This document shows, piece by piece, positions 1 through 10,772 of a DNA stretch of 64,000 bases (position 1 is the first letter of the stretch; the number at the start of each line of letters is the position of its first letter). Source of the DNA: Triangularia verruculosa (lineage: Eukaryota; Ascomycota; Sordariomycetes; Sordariales; Podosporaceae); the NCBI GenBank assembly GCA_033296885.1, contig MU863890.1, positions 186,001 through 250,000 of the forward strand, written 5' to 3'. A program made the translations under genes and the position numbers. Below the pieces are notes generated by a model. It saw only the letters and a list, made by a program, of their open reading frames with translations. It did not search any database and had not been told where the DNA came from.

Positions 1-743
1 GCACCGAATGCAGTTTCAGGGGTAGAAATAACGGCGTCTCCAAACAGGACGTGAGTATCACCCTGAAGCTCAGCCAGCATCTTGGGGAGGTGGAACAGCT
101 CAGTCTCTCTCGGGCGCATCCAAGGAGTGAAGTGCCTCATTTCCCTGTAGTTGCCATCGTTGGCAAGCCACATCTTGGGTCTCTGTCATATCATTAGCCA
201 ACCGCGTCGTCTCATGTATCTGATAAAACTCACGATCAGAAGAATCTTTCCGTCAAGGCAAATAACCCGGCAATTGTATCTCAAGTTTCTGTGAAGGATG
301 GGCATGCCAATGTCCAGGAGAATGCCATGAGTGCTCTTATCCTGGAGGAGGATGCTGAGCATCTCCAGACTGTGAGCTACAGATAAGAGTCAGTCCCGCT
401 TCATGAGAGCTCAAGGATAGCACAGGGACCAATTACAAAAGACATCAAGTTCGTGAAAGTGGTCCAAACTAAAGAAGCATAAAATCAGCCATTGGTGGGT
501 TGCCGAGGTAAGCCTCAGTCATAATCATACGCAGAATATCCGGTGATTTCAAGCTCCTATCTCCAAGTCAGATAGCTGCCACTGCTCCGAACCTATGACA
601 CAACTCACGGGGCCAACACGAAGCCGAGCACCGGCGGCTTTCGCAATGTGGATGCTCTCGATGATGCGGGCGAGGTTGCCCTCCCAGTCGAGGATCCATT
701 GATTCAGGTTGCATGTAGCAACCGTCACGAGCTGGCCTCCCAT
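1..743 (-). CDS. QNS1: Glutamine-dependent NAD(+) synthetase, N-terminal part (truncated by window edge)
   Basis: Makes NAD+ from deamido-NAD+, ATP and glutamine in the cytosol or nucleus. The N-terminal nitrilase-type glutaminase domain is visible; the synthetase domain lies beyond base 1. Exons read as 609-743, 531-556, 437-468, 234-376 and 1-182, with four introns of 51-62 nt. The start is ATG at 743, giving MGGQLVTVATCNLNQW, followed by the EGNLARI and AKAAGARLRVGP blocks typical of fungal QNS1. Joining exons restores GPELEITGYSALDHF, which carries the Glu of the nitrilase Glu-Lys-Cys triad. Further conserved stretches are LLDIGMPILHRNLRYNC and RPKMWLANDGNYREM. The reading frame is kept across all four joins, so the gene looks intact as far as seen. 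The donor of intron 3 (GTAATT) is the least certain. It is divergent from the kinase-like locus starting at 1115. Confidence 0.88.
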
Positions 744-1114
744 GGTGGGTGAGTTTGATAACTATAGGTTGATAGGGACTGCCGTGTAAGATGTGAGTTT
801 GCAGGTAGGTATGAAGGAGGGGCAGATCTTGGAGGGGTTGAAATGGCAGGGATTCCTTTGCCAAGGCTTCCGTCAGCGGCATTCGCCAGGCCCACCCTCC
901 AGGCTTGGATCACTTACACCTTGAGAGCTTCACCTGCTGTTGACGGACCAGCCGTCAAAGGGCAGGCGCAATCACACCTGGCCAAGGAACAAACTCGCGG
1001 CCTTCTGGCGTCCTTCACTCGACACTTGCATCTCCAGCAAACAACATCCCCAAAACAGACAGCACACTTTTGTTCCATATCAATCTATCATTTCAATATC
1101 TTCTGTCCACCACT
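744..1114. promoter_or_regulatory. Divergent intergenic region between QNS1 and the APH-like gene
   Basis: 371 bp between two divergent starts. It should hold both promoters. A few CT-rich stretches precede 1115. I see no convincing TATA box, RNA gene or repeat. Confidence 0.4.
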
Positions 1115-2141
1115 ATGGATTTCCCACGACTTGCAGCCGTGGATTTCCCACTACTTGCAGGCAGGGCTCTCGCTGCTCACCAACGGCGAATGGAGAAACT
1201 CGGCCATTTTGCTCCTGAGCCATCGCACATGCGTGTTCAACTCGAGCATATCAACTCTACGACGCCCGAGGCGATCGAGTACTGGAAAAGGATCCTCGAA
1301 AACTGCACCCAGCATCGTATCGTCAAGTCTTGCCAGCAAGGTGGTCGCGATGTCTTTGCTCTCGGCCACATGATTGTCAAATCGAGTCATCTGTAGGGCA
1401 GCCCGGAATGGCCCGACAAACCATGGGACCCCGCGAAGGAGATCGACTACACGTACGCCGATGCCAATGAGGCGGCGGCCATTCGCCTGGCAAGAACAAA
1501 GTTGGACCCCGCCATCCGTACACCAGAGATTTACTTCAATGGCAAGGTAAGCTTCCCCTCAAGCACACATGATTAGTTTCATGCCGATAATGATTGTCTA
1601 GATCAATGGTCGACAAGTACTAGTCCGAGAGAGGCTGCCGGGCCACGCGGCGGACAGTATGTTGCACCGAGTTACGAAGGAGAAACTGACGGCTTTGGGG
1701 GAGCGCGCAGAGGAGATTGGCAGGACGCTGAATTCAATCAAGCCGGATGATGGCAAAACCAGGAACCATTTAGTTGCGGACCCCAATATATTGACCAACG
1801 GTCGAATGGACCCTCAGGAAGTCGAGCTTATCTTTTCGGACACCAACACCGACCCGGACTTGGGATTCATGCACAATGACTGGGTCCTTTCTAACTTCAT
1901 TATCGACAGCCCTGAGAATGCCCAGATTGTCGGCATCATTGATTGGGAGGATGCTGGATGGTTTGGATGGGAGACAGCAAAGCAGCTCCAGTCACTGGTC
2001 AAGCATCCTCGAGGTCAGCAGGTACGCCGACGTGAGTGGAGGGAATATTTCCTTGGGTTCAACGAATTTTGTAAAACATTACGCCTCGAGGACACGGAAG
2101 AGTTTATGAAGGGGGCGGGCAGTGACACTTGGGATGTCTAG
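1115..2141 (+). pseudogene. Aminoglycoside-phosphotransferase/choline-kinase-like protein interrupted by an in-frame TAG
   Basis: Fungal APH-fold small-molecule kinase-like protein; the natural substrate of this family is unknown. Two exons fit: 1115-1546 and 1602-2141, with a 55-nt intron (GTAAGC...CTAG). Reading from MDFPRLAAVDF, the frame runs through DVFALGHMIVKSSHL, meets TAG at 1394-1396, then continues in the same frame with GSPEWPDKPWDP, EAAAIRLARTKL and PEIYFNGK, and after the intron with RQVLVRERLPG. The catalytic-loop motif MHNDWVLSNF (H-x-D-x4-N) and the metal-binding IIDWEDAGW motif are intact. Family members continue smoothly across the interrupted point, so a single CAG-to-TAG change explains the break. 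About 324 codons including the stop. It is either a recent pseudogene or null allele, or a gene with readthrough or a sequencing error. The start at 1115 is chosen because upstream sequence lacks similarity. Confidence 0.6.
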
Positions 2142-2566
2142 CATGCGAGTAAGGGGATAACTTGTTAAAGAAAGAAAGGAATGGCCTCTTGGATGGAACA
2201 GCGAAGAATAGATGTTTAGTTAGACAATACAGCCTTTTGATCATTGTTTCAATAGCCAGCAGCAAGCCCCGCCCCAAGCCGGCACAGTCCGAATAACGGC
2301 CCATCAAAGTGGAGACGCTCGGCACCGCCAAAAAGGTACCCGAACCCAGTTCGCGATCTTCATCCGATCTGATCTTCGAGTTCAACAATTCAACACCACC
2401 GCCCAAAAACAACTTTGCGCCAGTACAATGAACAACCAATAACACCTACCACCCCTGCGAAATCAACCGAACCCTCCCGTCCTGCGATCATTCTTATTCG
2501 CCCCAGCTACAACCACCCCGTGCTGCGAGAGATCTCTTAACTATCATCACATTTCGAAACTTCACG
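2142..2566. other. Intergenic, APH-like gene to COQ10
   Basis: 425 bp holding the 3' flank of the kinase-like gene and the COQ10 promoter/5' leader, which is C/A-rich just before the start. I see no gene or repeat in it. Confidence 0.4.
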
Positions 2567-3325
2567 ATGCGCCCACGCCTCCCACCACCCATTACCCTCC
2601 CCCCTCGATCCCTCCTCCGCCTCCGATCTCTCCCACCAATACGATCACCCCTTTTCACCATTCCCTCTTTCCTCCCTGGAGCAAAACCACCAGCACTACC
2701 ACAACCACCACCCCGCCAATTCTCAACCACCCCCTCCCTCCCCTTCCTCTCCTCTTTATTACCAACCGCACCAACAACAACCCTAACCGCAACCAAAACC
2801 CTCCCCTACCCCCCCCTATCAATCTACAAAATCATCTCCGACATCAACTCGTACCGGCACTTCCTCCCGCACTGCACGCACTCCCTCGTCACATCGTACA
2901 CCCCCTCCCGGACGAACCCCCTGCCGAAAACAGGGGATTTGACGGTTGGGTGGGGACCGTTTACGCAGTCCTACACCTCGAGGGTGTATTGTATACCATA
3001 TTCGACGGTAGAAGCGGTGGCGGGGAATGCGGTGCCGACGATACCGGGTGATGTTTTGAGGGAGTATGGGTATGATCCTGATGAATTACTGTACAAAGAC
3101 AAAGGGTTGGAACAGGGCGGGGTGTTTGAGAGTTTAACTACAAAATGGACTGTAAAAGAAACAAAAAGGGGGGATGGAACAGAGGTGGGATTGACGGTTA
3201 CCTTTCGCTTCGTCAATCCAGCGGTGGGTTTGGCGGTGCAGAGTGTGGCGGATGAGATGGTGGGGAAGATGATTTTGGCTTTTGAGGGACGGGCGAGGGA
3301 GTTGTATGGGTTACCACCTACCTAA
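2567..3325 (+). CDS. COQ10: Coenzyme Q-binding protein COQ10, mitochondrial
   Basis: Lipid-binding START/polyketide-cyclase-fold protein of the mitochondrial inner membrane that binds ubiquinone and is needed for efficient respiration and Q biosynthesis. Single exon, 252 aa. Residues 1 to about 75 form a basic, Pro/Ser/Thr-rich, acid-poor leader (MRPRLPPPITLPPRSLLRLR) typical of a mitochondrial targeting sequence. The START-like domain runs from about residue 78 to 248. It includes YPPLSIYKIISDINSYRHFLPH, where family members have a similar P-x-F-L-P block after the first helix, then GDLTVGWGPFTQSYTSRV, and the C-terminal FRFVNPAVG with an amphipathic helix QSVADEMVGKMILAFEGRA. The segment around residues 140-180 (VPTIPGDVLREYGYD) is an insertion common in filamentous-fungal COQ10. 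It converges with the coiled-coil gene on the minus strand. Confidence 0.88.
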   Translation: MRPRLPPPITLPPRSLLRLRSLPPIRSPLFTIPSFLPGAKPPALPQPPPRQFSTTPSLPFLSSLLPTAPTTTLTATKTLPYPPLSIYKIISDINSYRHFLPHCTHSLVTSYTPSRTNPLPKTGDLTVGWGPFTQSYTSRVYCIPYSTVEAVAGNAVPTIPGDVLREYGYDPDELLYKDKGLEQGGVFESLTTKWTVKETKRGDGTEVGLTVTFRFVNPAVGLAVQSVADEMVGKMILAFEGRARELYGLPPT

Positions 3326-4424
3326 CAAGATGGATGGGAAGGAAGGGGTGTGAGAAAGAAAGCAGGAGAAGTGGTTGAGAAACGGTGTTATGATCAAAGA
3401 TGCCCAAGGGGGAAAAGAAAAAGGGAAGTGTAAGATACGATGAGAGAGAGATGTGATGTTTTTGGCTCAAGAAAGCGAAGGTTAGGGCATAGAGTAGACA
3501 AGTCTTGTTGCAACGATAGTGTACGATGGGATGATAGACGGCAAGCGAGACAACTTCAAGGTCATATATACCTTAAACAAAATGCACAACTGATAAACAT
3601 CAGACGACACTAGATGTACAATACCACACAATTCATCTTACCAACACCTCAGCTGTAGCCTATTTAATAACAATTTTCGAGCTTTTTTATTTTTTATTTT
3701 TGTAAACTTTTTATTTTTTACATGTATATCAAAAAGTGTTATCATAAAAAACAAAACGAACCGCACCGCGAAAAACCCTACCTAGGGAAAGAAATGTAAA
3801 AACGAAGGATGTGTGGAGGACAAAAGCATCTAAAACCGCCAAAACCAGAAACAATAAAAAAAAGGGGGGGGGGGGGGTAGTATCCCATCACCTTTCCGCG
3901 CCCACGCTGTTTGTGCCCATGATTTTTTGACTCGTGTTTTGATGCTGAGCTTTTTGCGCCGGGCCAGATGAAGAGAGAGAATGAAAGAAGGCGAAAAAAG
4001 AAAGAAAAAAAAAAGGAAAAAGAGAAGACCAACCATACCACCCACCCTACTTGCTCGCTCGCTTGCTTCCATCAACCCCTAGCCAAGTTTCATCATCATA
4101 TCCCACCCATAAAATATTTGTTTCATTTCCGAACCCTTTGTCATGTTCCATACCCATATATCCATCATCGCCCATCATACTTTCGTGTGTACCTCTCTCG
4201 TCTCTTCCTTACCTAAAAAGCAACAAAAAAAAATCCAAAAACCGAACCTGCGAGCAAAAGACTAGGCGACAAGGTATCAAAAAGCCAAAAATTGTTCAAC
4301 AACCTGAGTAGAGTAACCCCCAAAAGAGCAGGGAAAATATCGTCGGACAAAAGTATCGTGCGTGTATGTCTGTCAAATCGAAAGATTCTGTTCGTTCGAA
4401 TGCTCAACGCTTATTTCTTCCTAT
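3326..4424. other. Convergent 3' intergenic region with homopolymer tracts
   Basis: 1.1 kb between the 3' ends of COQ10 and the minus-strand coiled-coil gene. It holds AT-rich 3' flank (about 3660-3770), an A8-9 run followed by a run of 14 G (3864-3877), and a purine-rich stretch at 3968-4030. No coding sequence is supported; the short frames here are low complexity. Confidence 0.5.
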
Positions 4425-7344
4425 TCACAGCAAAAACATATTAGCATCTCTTCCCCACCAGTTCTTCATGCGACAGACATATGACGTGACGTGACGAGGA
4501 GGGGGGCAAGGCAAACGGGGTAAACAACTTCGACTCCGGTTCTTCAACTCATACTCCACAAACTGTGCCACCCCGTGCTTCTTCTTCTTCTCGGGCATCA
4601 CATTTCTGGAAATCACAATCACATCATCATCATCATCACGGGTGTCCACATACTTTTTCCCACTGCTCTTCGTCGGCTTCCCCGCCATCCACCCCAAAAC
4701 CGTCGTCGGCGCGCCCTTCGACTTCTTCACCTTTACCGGCGGCTCCGCGGTCATAACGACGGCGCCGTGCGGCATAGACATCGGAACTCTCATCCTGCCA
4801 CCACCGCCAGGCATCTGCATTTGACCCCCCGGAGGCGGCCAAGGCATGCCACCCGGAGGTGGCGGTGGCGGTGGCGGTCCGGCTTGTCCACCGGTTGGCC
4901 GGGATGGTGGGCGGAATGGCATGCCGCCCATGGGAGGGCGGTGGCCGTGCCCGTGCCCGTGCCCGTGGTGTCCGCCGGCGCCGCCTGGGGCTTGGGGCCG
5001 ACCCATTCCGTTGGGCATGGGCATGCCGTTCATACCCGGAGGTGGCATACCAGGGTGCTGCATGCGGAGGGGATGCTTCTCCATCGGCCACATGTGCATC
5101 GTAACGGCCCAGTCGGGCTGGATGACACGTTCCCAGACGGAGGGGAGGATTATCTCGCCGTCGGGGCCGATGAGATCATAATGGCCTTCTTGGACGTGGG
5201 GACCAATGACCTCCATGTTAAGGAAGGCCTGTTTGATCAGTTCTTCCATGCCCTGGTTTTGTTAGCCAATATCTCTAACCCCAAAATTGGTCAAATGTGT
5301 GGACATACCGGCCAAGTGGCGCAAAGGTGAAAGGGGAAACTGAACTTGCGCCCAACAGCGTCCTTAAACCTGATGGGCGGCTTCTCCTTCTTCTTGACCG
5401 CCTCCTCAACCTTCACCTTTGCCTCCTCCATCAGCCTCTTCTTCAGCGCTTCCTCGGCCGCCTTCGCAGCAGCAGCCGCCGCGGCAGCCTCTTCCGCAGC
5501 CTTCCTCTCCTTCTCAACCTTCTCTCTCGCCTCCAACTCGGCCTTCATCTTAGCTTCCTGTTCCAACTTCTTCTTCCAGGCCTCCTCCTCGGCCGCCTTC
5601 TTCGCAGCCGCCGCTTTAGCCTCCTGCTCCGCCTTTTGCGCAGCTTCAATCTTCTCACGCTCGGCCTTGACAGCCGCGGCGAGTTTCTCTTCCTGCTCCT
5701 TGATAGCCCTTTCAAGAGCTCTCTTGGCCTCCTCTTCCAATTCCTTGAGCTTCTTGGCTTCCTCGGCAGCCTTTCGCGCAGCGGCAGCCTTGGCTTCTTC
5801 CTCAGCCTTGATCTTGGCAGCCATCTTCTCTTGCTCTTCACGGATGGCTCGCTCAACACGGGCCTTGGCTTCGGCTTCCGCCAGCGCAGCAGCCTCTTTC
5901 TCGCGCTTTCTCCGCTCCTCAGCGGCCCTCATCTCGGCTTCAAACTTGTCACGTGCCTCCCGTTCAAGCCGCTTGCGCTCTTCCTCGGCTTCCTTTCTCC
6001 TCTGCTCAGCATCTCGTCGCTCCTTCTCTAACCGCTCAAGTGTAGCCTTTTCAGCTTCAGCCTTTGCGAGAGCAAGTGCCCTTTCATGCTCCGCCTTTTG
6101 CCTGGCAGCCTCCTCCTCGGCCTTTCTCCTTGCCGCGGCGGCTTCTTCCTCGGCCTTTTTCCGTTGCCTTTCGGTTTCCTCCATTTGGCGACGGTAAGCC
6201 TCTGCGGCATCCTGGCGGATCTTTTCCTCCAATGCTCTTTGCTTCTCGGCCTCTTCCTTGTCTTTTTGGGCCTTCTTGAAGGCTTCCAGCTCGGCCTGCA
6301 GCTTGAGCATGGCCGGATCTGGCTCCGCCGGTTTGGGAGGCGGGGCTGGTGCGGGTGTTGTTGGTCTGGGACTGACTTCTGTTGGCGGTGGAGGAGGGGC
6401 TTGATACATGTGCATTTGCATGTGTGGAGGCATGCCGCCATAACCTTGGTGACCACCGTAGAACATGGAAGCTGCCGCTCCGGCCGGGTTGTAGGGGGCC
6501 ATCATGCCGTGTCCGTAGTGCTGTGGTCCGGGCTGGTGGCCGCCGTGAGGGCCGAGAGCGCGGGGATCATTGTAATAGTCATTTTGAGGGGGCCCGTTGG
6601 CGCCACGCATGGGCGCGAACGGGTTCTGGTAGTCACCGTAGGGCACCATTTGGCCGGCTCCGTATGGACTCGCGCCGAAACCGCCTACGTGACTGGCAGC
6701 ATACCCTGCTGGGGGTTGATTGCCTCGATTTCCGTAGAATGCGCCGACGTTGTTGGGCGGTGGTGGGCCGTGAGCATAACCGGGGCGACCATACGTCGAG
6801 CCGTATTCGTCCGAGGGGTCCAGGCTCATTGGAGGCGCTTGGGGGGACTGATAGTAGCTGGCCGACTGACGTCCCTGGGGCGGTGGTAGCCGGTGACGTC
6901 GGGAACCGCTGTGCGGTCTGCCGGTGCCGCTGTGATTTCGCGAAATGGGGCGCTTGTAGGGGTCGTGGTGAGCGGTGGATGCAGAATCCGACGGGTCGAT
7001 GTCGTCGTATTCGCCTCCCCACTCGTCGTCTTCGTCGTCCTCTTCCTCTTCTTCGTCGTCGTCGTCGTCAGCGAGCGATTCGCTGTACTCGTGACTTTGT
7101 TGCGAGTACGAGTCCTCGTCCGTATAGTATGAATCTGAAGATGTTGATGGTGCAGCGTGGCTGTGACTGCGGGTGTTTATTGTTACGGATCGTCCTCTTA
7201 TTCTAGGTGAGGGGGAAAAGCAAGGGCGCGACGGGTTAGTTAACCGGGCCATATTATAGGTGTGTTGCGGCACAGCTCGGTGCTCGGTGGCACGGGCTGA
7301 GGAATTCCAGAGCCGTCCAGGGGGTGTGTGTCTACTTACGACAT
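4425..7344 (-). CDS. Acidic/coiled-coil protein with ubiquitin-like domain (function unknown)
   Basis: I do not recognise a named gene; it resembles filamentous-fungal coiled-coil proteins carrying a ubiquitin-like domain. Proposed exons: 7340-7344 (only ATGTC), 5309-7202 and 4425-5252, total 908 aa. The 137-nt first intron has GTAAGT, a TTAACTAAC branch point and CACCTAG, and the join gives MSIRGRSVTI. The second intron (5253-5308) is GTATGT...CCAG. Layout: Ser/Asp/Glu-rich disordered start (an acidic DDDDDEEEEEDDEDDE run), a Pro/Gly/Tyr-rich segment to about 300, a very long Ala/Glu/Lys/Arg coiled coil at about 300-605, then a ubiquitin-like fold (FKDAVGRKFSFPFHLCATWP, then MEELIKQAF and HYDLIGPDGEIILPSVWE) at about 612-690. 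After that come a Pro/Gly/Met/His-rich tail with a polyproline run and a basic/acidic end. It probably scaffolds or self-associates. An alternative first exon is possible because the first exon is so small. Confidence 0.75.
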
Positions 7345-10300
7345 TGGGAATGGCTCCTATCTGTTACTGTCACCCTTGATCCGCGACAGTGTGTGTCGAG
7401 AAGAGTCGGAGCAAAGTAGATTCGATGAGCGATTGGGGTGGCTGGATGTGCTTTGCTGGCCTGGGCTGAGCACTACCGATGGGTGGAGAGCAGGGAGCGG
7501 GAGCGGGGGAGGAGTCGGAAGAGAGGAGACTGTCTGGAGAAAAGCTCGAGGGAAAATGCTTGGTCGGGTCAGGGGTGTGGAGGTGTCAGAGGTGTGTGTG
7601 TAAGTCGGAATCAATCGCTCTCAGATGATCTGTTTCTTTCCAAGCAGTTCGCAAAAAAAGAGGCAGAGAGAACTTGGGACGAATGCACGGGCGAAAAATA
7701 AATAAAGTGGGTTGGGCGCAAAAAAAGGGAGAGATCGGGTTGGTGACCTGGACTTGGGTTGTGGTTTCTGGAGGTGGTCCGTGGTCAGCGGTCAGCGGCA
7801 GGGAACGGTATGCACAAAACGGCCTAGAGCAGATCCACAGTGAGGGGCCCTTGTATCTCTCAGTGCGACGGCGAAGAAGTGGACTACTACCGTCTAGCCC
7901 AGTTCAATCGCCATCGCGGCCAAGGGGACGAGGGAGAAGGGGAGAAGGGGAGAAGGAGAGCGTGTGTAGTGATGCCCCGGGCCCAGCACTCTGGAAGGAA
8001 GAGGACGGGAATATCTGTGGAAAGGAGGGGGAGACACCAAGATATAGGAAGAGGGGGGCCAGGCAGACGGGGCAGCGGGGAGACAATGTGCTATGCTATC
8101 TTGTGGTAGTGTAATCAGCTAGTTGGGCCAGACTGACCTGTGGTACTTTGCGGTGGGTAACACTCGTGACCGCTGACGGCGCCTGGAGAGAGAGAAACAG
8201 GAACTGTATGTATGTATGTATGTAACTCACACTCCTCTTCACTTTCGGGATCCAGAGGGAGGGCGGCCGGGCATCTGTCAAGAGAGGGCAGCACGCGGGC
8301 GCTAAGGTATAAGCCTCAATACTAGCATAGCGTCAGTGAGGGGTTCTTTCGGCTTGTGACGATGAATGGAACGTGGAATCCCCACGACGGCAATAGAAAA
8401 CCCCAGACCCTGTGAACCGTCAACGAGCGGGGGACGGGGTGGCTGGCTGTTGTAGACTAGTAGACGTTGTACTCAATCTGTCTTGTCTTGTCTTTTCTTG
8501 CCTTTCATCTCTTTGATAACCGCCACCACCACTTTCATCATCATCATGATCATCGTCAGGTGGTCAACTATGCGGAGGGTTGGCGGGGCAAGTTTGCCTC
8601 CCCCATTCCCGTCCTCGCGGTGATAATGGGGTGTGGTATTGCCCACGGCCGATCCATCTGCCAAGGCTGGCTGGGTGCAGTTGTTCCTGTTCCTGTAGGG
8701 CATCGACTCAACACCCGGTTGGTCTGCATCGCCGGTTCATGAAGAACAACGGGATGGACAGATCATGGATAAAAAGAGAAATGATCCCACAATGTCTACG
8801 CCAATGTCGTTGGCTGCTTAAAGGCATTTGAAGCTTATCGGCCATCTTACAATGATGCCTTGACCTGACTGCATGCAGTGGGAATAAGAAAATGACCCAT
8901 ACCTCAAAGATGAGCAAACAAGGCAATCGGTGGTTGGGCGTTTCAGTGTTCCCGTAGGGTCGGCGAGATTGCGGTGAGGCTATGATTATGTAACCGTGGA
9001 TGGTGTGAGGGATGCGTGTGTGCGGCGTTTGACTGCGGCAGGTATCTTCCCAGGGGACCTTTGTAACTCGTGAGGGCGGTTCTGGGTGACAAGATCGGAT
9101 GTCGGAGTTCTGGTTTCTGGTTTCTGGAATTTGAGCAATGAGATGTTTTGATGGTTTTTCTGTGTTGTCAGTGCCGCGGGCCGATCAGTCAAGCAAGCGG
9201 AAGCAGAAGAAGAAGAAGAAAAGAAACTCGTCCACGTTGAGATGTTGTTCTGCATCTGTGTATATGAATGGCTGGCCCGGGCTCTTACTTTGTGGTCAGT
9301 GGTTAGAGACACGACACAACAACGGACATGAAGGAAGCAAGCAGCAAGCAAAGCAGGTGGGCTGAATCAGAAATGCTAGGGGACAACTCGAGCTGCAGTA
9401 GCACTAAACAGGAGGGCGGAGCGTTGTGTTGCCTACAGGAACGACCTGCACTTACTGCACTTACACACCCCGACCTGGTCCTATTTTGGCCATACACATG
9501 CCATAGTTGTCTCTTTTGGCCACCTCTCAACCAAACGGTACGCTGTCACTGGACCATCAGCCAGGCTCTCGGATTCTTTGCATTCTCTTTGCTGGCTGCC
9601 CCTTCTGCGAATACCCCGGAGCCCGATGCCAGCTCGCAACGTCGGCCCAAGCCGCATTCGTCAGGCGGTGAGTCCTATTCTTCCGGTCCTCCCATGCCCG
9701 TTTGATCAGGGACGAGTCGGTGTTGGCAGTCATCAGCGACGAGATGGATGGGTGGTGGATGAATGGGAAGCCCCCACCATCTGCCACCAGTCGTCTCCCG
9801 CTAGATGCATACGTCCTCGATCATCCCCCCCCCCTGTTTTTCTTTTTCCCGCAACGAAGGGTCTGTACGTGGGTGGAGTTCAAACAAGAATGCGCGCACA
9901 TGGATGCGAACCATCAAACAACAGCTTCGCAAGGCAAACAGACGGCATGCGCCGCATCTCGATTATCGGGTGTCGGTTGGCGACAGGGAGCAGGGGGGGT
10001 GCTATGTGGAGAGCTTGCGCAAGACACGGGCATCTCGTGGACAATGTGGTCTTAGATATATGTAGGCCATGTCGACCCTTTTCTCCATTTGCCCTCTTCT
10101 CATCTACACTGTTTCTTTGCTAGCCCCCAAGCATCGACAACTCAGTCCATACCCAAACTCTGTCCACCGACACGTCAACATGTCCTGCAGAGACCCTTCT
10201 GGCTCAGGCTTCAAAAAGAGCAGAAGAAGGCGTCCGGGTTCCTTGCAACGCTGCATCATTAGGTCATAGAGCAACCATTGACGTTGCCCCAGCCAGGTAC

Positions 10301-10772
10301 CGGCGTTTCCCTTCTGGGCGGCCTGATGTGCCCAAAGTGACGGGCGAGTGGCCGGGGAGAAAGAGGCAGGTCTGCAGAGTAATCGAGCCGCATTCCGGTT
10401 GGGCTCCAAAGGGCCGCACCGCAAGTGGCCCCACCCACACACACACCCACACACCCAGGCCCAGATGTGTCCCGTTTCCTTGACTGGAGCCACGTTGGGT
10501 TCTGGTGTTCATACGACTTCCTGCCCAAGACCCACCACCTCGGCTAATAGCAAAGCAGCTGTACATAAGAGAATGCACCAATAATTCTCAGACCTTGTGT
10601 CGAACGCGACTGTGGTATCGAACGTGATGTCGCGGGGAGTCAGACGGCCCACTCTATGCAAAAGCAGCTCCTCATCTAGCCGGCAGCCATCGTGACTCAC
10701 GTTGTTTGGGGACTCCCAACGCGTCACTGGCTGTCGTCGCCATGCCGCTGTTTCTTCTGTCGGAGCAAGAAA
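7345..10772. other. 3.4-kb interval without a supported gene
   Basis: Lies upstream of the coiled-coil gene and downstream of EMC2. It contains a (GTAT)n microsatellite at 8206-8224 and several CT- and purine-rich stretches. Open frames up to about 180 codons occur on both strands but show no domain, no family-like composition and no consistent splice pattern. A long 5' leader or regulatory region of the coiled-coil gene, or noncoding RNA, would fit equally well. Confidence 0.45.

Noticed and set aside
1341..1396. An intron ending at CTGTAG (1391-1396) that would remove the TAG in the kinase-like gene
   Set aside because: The acceptor looks good, but the available donors give the wrong phase and would delete the conserved DVFALGHMIVKSSHL block.
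5346..6197. 283-codon plus-strand frame opposite the coiled-coil gene
   Set aside because: Composition (Ala/Ser/Leu/Phe only) is the mirror of the Glu/Lys/Ala coiled coil on the other strand; no domain of its own.
5291..7273. Coiled-coil gene beginning at a GTG codon at 7273
   Set aside because: Eukaryotic starts at GTG are very rare; a spliced ATG start with strong intron signals explains the 5' end.
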